Shown one piece after another: positions 56,780 through 64,000 of a stretch of DNA of 64,000 nucleotides (within the stretch, counting starts at the first letter, position 1; each line of letters opens with the position of its first letter). This stretch comes from Coprinopsis marcescibilis (taxonomy: Eukaryota > Basidiomycota > Agaricomycetes > Agaricales > Psathyrellaceae). Location of the stretch: positions 346,040-410,039 of the forward strand of contig ML210152.1 of assembly GCA_004369085.1 (NCBI GenBank). The letters are read 5' to 3'. The notes below the pieces were generated by a model. That model was not told the DNA's origin and searched no databases. It saw only the letters and a list, made by a program, of their open reading frames with translations. A program made the position numbers and the translations under genes.

Positions 56780-59700
56780 ATGCATAAAATTGTCACGGTA
56801 AGACGACGTTCTGAAAGTTAAGTTTGTCCTAACTGATAGCAACCAATCCAGATCCGCCAGAAGATCAACAAATGGGCGCAGGGCGCAAAAAACACTTCAG
56901 AACGCGAGCGAATACCCAAATATGAGAGACCAGGGAAGTCAAGTGAGTGATGTTCAATAGCTGATTGCGACCGATGGCTTAACTTTAGCTGCAGCTGTTG
57001 AGGTGTTGACCAAGGCGCAAAATGTATACTTGCACAACGTCGAAATGCCCGTCGCAGGGAGGGATATCAATATCACGAATAATAATATCAATCACCAACA
57101 TTCTTGTAAGAACCTGACGCTGGTATCATACCACTGAGATCGACTAATTGCAATACAACAGGCACAGATTTGGAGCTGCATGAAGCCCTACGCCGCATAG
57201 GAGATCCCAACAACTGCTCCTGGGATCCGGCTCGCACCTGTCTTCAAGGCACTCGCCAGAGACACATCGAGGAGATTCGTTCATGGATTTCATCTCGTAC
57301 GGAAGGAAGCTCAAGTGCAGAGCTACTGATCATCGCTGATTCTGTAGGGAGCGGGAAGTCGGCACTAGCCCATACGCTCTGCCAACAAACACAGAGTCAA
57401 GGAGTCCTCGTCGTTGGGTTCTTTTTCAACCAGATGGAACTGCAATCAACACCCTCCAATCTTATGGCAGCACTACTTCGTGGCCTGTGCGATATAAGCG
57501 ACAAAGTCAAGCGCGGAATTGGAGAAATATTGGTGAAGGATAGCACATTGGCCTCTGCGAAACCCATACGACAATTCGAATCCATCATTCTACCCATTTG
57601 CCCACTCCTACCCTCAGGCAAAACCTTCGTGGCGATCATCGACGCACTCGACGAAGAACAGGACGCCGTGATCCTTGACATCCTACGAAGCTGGGTGCCA
57701 CGCCTCCCGCATTCGTTCAGAATCATCGCTACCACTCGCCCGGAGCCACGCATCATGAAGCATTTCGACAATCAGCCTCACATCCGTCGATTCATCCTTT
57801 CTCTCACCGGCGAATCGAACCATCAAGATATACAAGTCTTTATCACATCCCGACTATTAAACGCATCCTTCGGACAGTCCATCACGCCCAAGTTGCTGGG
57901 AGAATTTGTCTCCAAGACAGAAGGCCTATTCCTTTGGGGAGAAACCGTCCTCGCCCATTTGGAGGATTCGTTCGACGCTGTTGCGGAACTCGAAGACATT
58001 GTCCGCGGCAAGAGTACGCACTGGGAGGAGGACGATGAAGCGACGAAGAAACTGGAGACTCTGTACCTTCGTATTCTCTCCAAACTGAAATGGACGGACT
58101 CACGCTTCGTAGAGAAGTACAGAGTCATCATGGGAGCACTGGTGACTTTGAAGGAACCCCTCTCTGCTACCGCGATCGCTGCGATGTATGCAACAGAGAG
58201 AGTGACTGTAACCGACATAGACAGACTCTGTTCCCTCCTTCAACCACTACTGCAAAATTACACCAAGCAAAACTCGAATCAGCCGTTACGCCTGCTCCAC
58301 CTCTCCGTTCGCGACTTTCTCACCAAGCGAGCCCCCGACTTGTATCGCCTGGATAACAAAGCACACGATGCAAAATTGTCTCGTTTGGCACTGGGTATCA
58401 TCAAGCAGGAACTAACAACGGTTAACGTCCCCCTTCTTGGATATTCGGCCGGGGATTGGATCTGTGACCCAATACGGGAACCACCACAAATACCTTTGTT
58501 GGTGAAGGACGGGATTTCCGAGCACCTTGGGTACGCGTGCCGGTTCGTAGGGGAACATACGTCTGCAATACCAGAAGATTACACGCAAGAGGTGGATGTA
58601 CAATTGATGCGGGATATCCTCGTCGTGGATCCCAGGCCAGTCCTTGAAGTGACTGCTTCGATGGGTGCGGTCATCCAGATCGTCCCCCTACGGAAACAAA
58701 CACTGGCGAGTTACCCGTTCTTAGTTTTCAGCCGGGATCTGACGTAAACAATTGTATAGCAAATGTCTGGGAGGCTGCTCGACGATGGTGCCAATATAGC
58801 TACGGCAGAGCTCTATCTCGCGATTGGTCGTTGCCTAGATATCGCTGAGAGATATTCGGAGGCTGTCCCCATTATTGAAGATGCAACAAAGCTATATCGA
58901 CAAATTCATTCACATCAAGTGGATCCAACTACCCGCACCCGCGCCCAATTCTCCATCTCGTTGTTTGTCCTTGCCACTTCTCTTATCGGACTCAAACGTC
59001 ATGACGAAGCCCTCCCATCGATAGAGGAAAGTGTGGTCCTTGCGCGACAACTTTGTTCTCCAAACGTTGAACTCTATCAACCCTTACTGGCGAGAGTGCT
59101 CCGTACACACGGTGTCATACTCGGTAACCTGAAACGTCACGAGGAGGCATATCAAACAGGATTGGAAGATCTGGAACTCTTCCGTCGGTTGGTCACTACC
59201 GACCAGGACCAGTATGAAAGTCACCTTGCGTGGGCCCTGCACCACATAGCATGGTACGCTAACGGGAGCGCCCGCAAGCATGAAGCAGTCCTCTTCGCCA
59301 GCGAGGCGGTAGAGATTCGCCGTAGAATCGTATCGAAAGCTCCTTCAGAAGAAGCCAATCTTGCAGCATCACTACATGAATACGCCATATACCTAGCCGA
59401 GTGCGACAGAGCCGAAGAATCCATTGGACCTGGTCAAGAAGCCGTAGTAATTCGACGTCGGCTGGCGAGCGTGGACCCAGATCAGTACGAAGCTGGACTT
59501 TCGGACTCGCTCCACAATTTGGCTTGTGACATGGAGACGTGCAAACGACCTGCAGACTCCCTGCCGTATTTCGAAGAAGCAGTCAGCATCCGCCGTCGAT
59601 TGGCAGACAAGAATCCAAAGACACTATCCTCCCTTTCCTATTCTCTCCATAGCTATGCAAATGCATTTTCCGAGGCTGGCAGGCATAAAGATGCCCTTGA

Positions 59701-61858
59701 ACCGGGCCGCGCAGCTGTTGATATAAGACGCCAGCTCGTTGCCGAGGACCCCGGCAAATACGAACAACATTTGGCTTGGTCCCTCGCCAAATTGGCATGG
59801 TATTACAGCTCCTCCAAACTTCTGCCAGACGCCGTTCCTTCGTCTGAGGAAGCAACGCGACTTTTCCGGGCCTTGACGGCCGTCAATTCGGAAAAATGGG
59901 AGCCCGAACTCGCCACGTCGCTCCATAACCAGGCTTTTTATCTCGTTAATGCCGGTAAAATCTCAAACAGCCTTTCCCTGGGCCAGGAAGCTATATCCAT
60001 TCGTCGTCGCTTAGCGGAACGCAATCCAGACGAATTCGAGCAATGGTTGGCATCTACGTTGCATAATTATGCCTATCATTGCAGCTTGCTCGACAAATTA
60101 ACGGACGCCATTGCTTATACGAAGGAGGCAGTCGACATTCGTCGTCACTTAGCGGCGAAAAACCCTTCGGAGTTTGAGCTGGATTTTTCATCTTCACTCC
60201 ACAACTATGCGATATACCTCGCAGGTTCTGGCCAAACAGAGGAATCGATACAGCCCGGACAAGAGGCTGTCTCCATCCGGCGTAGGTTGGCAAGCGCCGA
60301 TCCGGACTCTATCAGGCCAATGCTTGGACAATCACTCTACAACCTCGCGTTCGACTTAGGTACCTGTGGAAGGCACGAGGAAGGCTTGCCATTAGTTCAA
60401 GAATCCGTCGAGGTCCGCCGACGACTGGTAGAAAAGGATCCGGATGCATACTCGGAAGATCTGGCTAGTTCGTTGGAGACGTACGCCCGCCGCCTCAGCG
60501 ATTGCGGTCGAGTTGTAGACTCTGTTGAGTACGCCCAAGAAGCTGCCGCCATTCGTCGCAGTCTTTTACAGGCTGGAAACCCCACCGCCTCCGTGACAGG
60601 CCTTTCGGAAACCCTGTCCAACATGGCTATCGACCTTAATGCCTGTGGTCGCCATGAAGAGGCGATATTGGCGAGTGGAGAAGCAATCGGACTCCGTCAG
60701 AAGGAACCCCAACAAGATTTCGGCGAATCCGTGGCCAATGCAATGCACAACCATGCTTTGTTCCTTTCCAGCGCTGGCCGAATGAACGAAGCAATCGACT
60801 TCATGCAACAAACCCTTCCAATTCGAAGACAGCTTGTGAGCCAAGCCCAGTGTCGAGAGAAACTCGGGACGCCATCCCTCTCGACAACCAACTTGAGTCA
60901 ATCCCACCCAGTTTCCCGCGACGTCGACGACCAATCCTTATTGCAGAGCGCACGGTTTGAAGCGGATCTAGCCAGGTCACTTCATGCATACGCTCTGTAC
61001 TTGGCCAACTGCAACCGACAGGCCGAGGCTGTCAAAGCTGGTGAAGAAGCTACCGCCATCCGGCGCAAGTTAGGGGATGAGGGTCTTCTAACCTCAACCC
61101 TCCATAACTTGGTCGTCGACATCGTCTTTTGTCGACGCTATGCCGATGCCATTCCCGTGGCGGAGGAGTTGGTAGCTCTTCGCCGTCGTCAAGTAGCCCG
61201 CGATCCTACAGTGTACGAGCCTGACTTGGCTGCACTACTTCGGAATCTTGCAGGATATTTGACAAGAAATAACAGACACAACGACGCTCTAATACCTTCT
61301 CAAGAATCCGTCGCCATCTATACTCGTCTTGTAGAACAAGACCCCGTCAAATTCGAACCACAACTAGCGTTGAGTCTTAACGCCTACGCTTGGTACCTCT
61401 GCCATTGTCCAGGCCATGAAGCGGATGCCATCGAACCGGCCAATCAATCCATCAACATTCTTCGCCGGTTGTCCGCCACCGATGCAACGAGCCCCCCCTA
61501 CCATGACTACCTTTCGAATTCCCTGGACACTTTGGCCAGCGTCATGAATCGATGTCATCGATATGAAGAGGCGGTTGCCCTCGCTGGAGAGGGGATCGAA
61601 ATTTATAAGAGTCTCTTGGAGAGGGATCCTACCAACGACTATGACTATATCGGAAGCTCGTTGTTTAAATCGTACGCGGAGGCTCTCGTCGGCGTTGGTC
61701 GTGAAGAAGAAGCTTTGACACCCATTCAGGAATCTATGGCCATTTTCCGTCGCATTGATCGAGACCCAGATGACGAGCGAGAGCTCCAAGATGCAATTAT
61801 TTTGTTTGAACGGCTGTCAGAAAGTTTGGGCGTACCTAATTCTAATCCCCATGCATGA
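56780..61858 (+). CDS. NLR3: NACHT-TPR STAND NTPase (1622 aa)
   Basis: Third intact paralogue. Exons 56780-56797, 56852-56942, 56989-57105, 57162-58705 and 58760-61858; introns 54, 46, 56 and 54 bp. The N-terminus reads MHKIVT-IRQKINKWAQGAK, then VYLHNVEMPVAGRDINITNN and NINHQHS. Walker A is IIADSVGSGKSALAH, Walker B VAIIDALDEEQD, then TTRPEPR. The last intron starts with GC (GCGAGT at 58706); the same position in NLR1 and NLR2 has GTAAGA and GTAAGC, and only this choice keeps frame. The TPR exon carries an about 40-residue low-complexity insertion near 60839-60950 between two A-type units, where a B unit is missing. No disabling change is seen. Confidence 0.83.
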
Positions 61859-61967
61859 TAGGCACTTTCTACTACTTTGCGCTGAACCTCATACTATATT
61901 TGTACTATTATATAATTTGTTAAATGACAACTATGTACTACTACGTACCAGAATCAACGTGTAGAGT

Positions 61968-62012
61968 AAGCTCAAATTGCGCTTATTGCTGTACTAGCCA
62001 CCGTTTCCGTGT
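61968..62012 (+). repeat. Dispersed 45-bp repeat, also at 56069-56113
   Basis: Both copies share CTCAAATTGCGCT and TGCTGTACTAGCC with a few substitutions. This copy abuts the 5' breakpoint of NLR copy 5; the other abuts the right end of the DDE transposon. Confidence 0.65.
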
Positions 62013-62019
62013 CGCGCGA

Positions 62020-64000
62020 CGTTCTCCACCCACTCCTGCAGGACTACTCTTCCAACAACTCTCAACAACCCTTTCGACTTTTACACCTCTCCGTTCAGGA
62101 GTATCTCACTCAACGAGCTCCATCCCCCTACCGCCTTTCGAGCGAAGAACACGAGGCCACGCTGTCAAGGCTGGCATTGCATGTTCTGAAGAATGAGCTA
62201 ACGCCTACCAACATACCAATGCTAGGTTATTCCGGCGGAGACTGGATCGATGAAATGACAACTGAAGTTCCAGAAATTCCCTATTTGTTGAAAGAAGCCG
62301 TTTCGGAGCAGCTATGGTACGCAGGTCAATTTGTAGGGGACCATACCCTTTCTATGGCCATCGATGGCCTTCAACAGTCTCATATCCACCTGCTTCGGGA
62401 TCTGGTGATTGATTCGCAATACATTCTCGAAATGACAGCGTCTATCGGAAATTTAATAAAGATCGGACCTCTGAGAAAACGGACATTGGTGAGACGTTTT
62501 GTTACAGCCACACTCTACTTCGGCTGAAAGAGCTCACCTCGATTTTTAGGAGTTGCTACCTGAAGCGGGTTTGGACAACGAAGTGATTAGGCGGACGGCC
62601 AAGACCTATCTCAGATTGGCAAATTGCCTCAAAGCGGAGCTTCGCTATGCAGAAGCCCGCCCAATCGCTGAAGACTCCGCGGCTCTTTATCGACAACTTG
62701 CAACCTCCGACCACAACGATATATCGTTTGGGGTGGAGATGACACTTGCGCTGAACGTGCTGGCGTTGTCCCTAGACCCACTCGATCGCAGGGAAGAAGG
62801 GCTACACATTGTGGAAGAGGGGTTGGATATCGCTCGCCGCCTAACAGCAATGGACTTGGAAAGTCACAGGCCAATTCTAGCAAGTGTACTTCACACCAAA
62901 AGCGTCTTGCTCAACCACCTGGAGAAACACGCAGAGGCACTAGAACCAGCTATGGAGGTGGTGAAGCTTTATCGCGTGCTGTCAACCACGTTTCGAGAGT
63001 CATCTAGCTTGGTCGCTTCATAACCTAGCTGCGGACCTGGGTGCATGCGGACGCTCCGAGGAAGCTGTTTCTTTTTCGAAGGAATGTGTGGACAACCTGA
63101 GGAGAAGAACGGCGAGGAAGGGCACCGACGCGGACCAGAAGATGGAAATAGCCTTTGTTGGCATCTTCCCTCCACGGATCTACAGTCTACCTACACCCAT
63201 GTGGTAGAATCCTTGACGCAGTAAATGCTGGACAAAAAGCTGCAAACATCTACCGAAGACTTGTCCAAACAGCCCCAGAACAATTCGCAAGGGTCTTTTT
63301 GTCGACAATTTCGGATCTGGCAATTGATCTCAGAGTATGTGGCCAACATGAAGAGGCCATTCGGGTTACCGAGGACCGTATCGCCGTGCTACGGGGAGTT
63401 GCTACTTTGATGGACCCCACCAAGTTCGAGCCGTTATTGGGCGACGCACTCCATGGACATGCGGTATGCCTCGGCATGTGCGGTAGGAACGCCGATGCGC
63501 TCGAGCCTGGTCAGGAGGCACTGGAAATCAGACACAGATTGGCACTGTCCGATCCGGAACTCTTCAACACCGACCTTGCGACTACGCTTCACAACATGGT
63601 GTGCGACTTGAATGCATGTGATCGCCAGGTTGACGCATTGCCGTATCTTGAAGAATTGGTCACGGTACGCCGACAATCAGCAGAGCAAGACCCAGATAAA
63701 CATGAATACCCGCTGCATGGGTTGCTTTATCATTATGCTAACCAGCTTGCGGAATGTGGGAGGTATTTTGCGGTGATGGAGAAGTCCAAGGAAGCGGTCG
63801 AGGTTGCTCGTCGACTTGCGAACAAGGATGCCTCGTGACAGAATTGGCCGCCGCTCAGCCAGTATTCGTGCTACCTAGGGCTTTGCCCAGGTCTTGAAGC
63901 TGAAGCTATTGAGCCTGGTCTGGAATGTATCATTGTCCGTCGGAGGTTGGTTGAAGCTGATCCCAGGGGCAACTTCACCCTTGCCAACTCCCTTTACAAC
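62020..64000 (+). pseudogene. NLR copy 5: truncated, frameshifted NACHT-TPR gene
   Basis: Family homology begins abruptly at about 62028 inside the late NACHT region (LHPLLQDYSSNNSQQPFRLL), so the first three exons and the P-loop are absent. The usual intron before the TPR exon is present (62489-62549). The array then breaks: a frameshift near 62990 (before SLHNLAADLGACGRSEEA), a jump near 63145 into ASSLHGSTVYLHPCGRILDA, and small deletions with a TGA at 63836 before LSQYSCYLGLCPGLEAEA. It closely resembles NLR2 at its start and copy 4 at its end. It continues past the window. Confidence 0.83.

Noticed and set aside
1..64000. CRISPR arrays, bacterial-type operons, riboswitches or prophage
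   Set aside because: The window is fungal with spliceosomal introns throughout; no regularly spaced short repeats of CRISPR type were seen.

Overview
The window is genomic DNA of a filamentous basidiomycete, most likely an Agaricomycete; I cannot name the species. The evidence is dense short introns (about 46-92 bp, GT-AG with occasional GC-AG), single-copy fungal housekeeping genes (exosome RRP43, HOM2, EMC6, EMW1/TTC27, mitochondrial uL13m, NUP42, TAF4, CHS5), a DUF6593-like protein, an F-box protein, a secreted M35 metalloprotease and, above all, large NACHT-TPR STAND NTPases (fungal NLRs).

Layout. 1-21.5 kb is mostly conserved core: RRP43 (partial), HOM2, EMC6, a DUF6593-like gene, EMW1, an unrecognised acidic protein gene, mitochondrial uL13m, a small hypothetical gene, NUP42, an F-box gene and TAF4. 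Between them lie two gene-poor stretches (7.5-9.5 and 12.5-14.8 kb). 21.5-46 kb is accessory: NLR1 (+), a small acidic hypothetical gene, an assembly gap with an artefactual repeat, a broken NLR (copy 4, -) head-to-head with intact NLR2 (+), then 4 kb of low-information DNA. 46-52.4 kb returns to ordinary genes: a paralogue of the small acidic gene, an M35 aspzincin protease and the exomer subunit CHS5. 52.5-56.1 kb is a degenerate DDE transposon with 32-bp terminal inverted repeats. 56.8-64 kb carries intact NLR3 (+) and a truncated, frameshifted NLR (copy 5), which runs off the window.

The most distinctive system is the five-member NLR cluster. I reconstructed five-exon models for three intact copies (1718, 1677 and 1622 aa) with the same architecture: an 18-nt first coding exon, a short basic exon, an exon coding a 25-30 residue glycine/His/Asn-rich N-terminal motif, a NACHT exon (1541-1544 nt) and one huge TPR exon. 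The TPR array has a 46-residue period and alternates between two unit types (A and B), so the evolutionary unit looks like a 92-residue pair. The two broken copies have lost internal blocks. They share a closely similar (about 90% or better by eye) inverted segment about 28 kb apart, which points to recent duplication or gene conversion. No classical effector domain precedes the NACHT.

Gene structure is also unusual in places: a 12-nt exon in EMC6, a 14-nt exon in CHS5, a NUP42 first coding exon consisting of only the start codon, and three inferred GC-AG introns, one of which splits the HExxH zinc site of the M35 protease. All exon models are inferred from frame, splice signals and family similarity, without transcript data.
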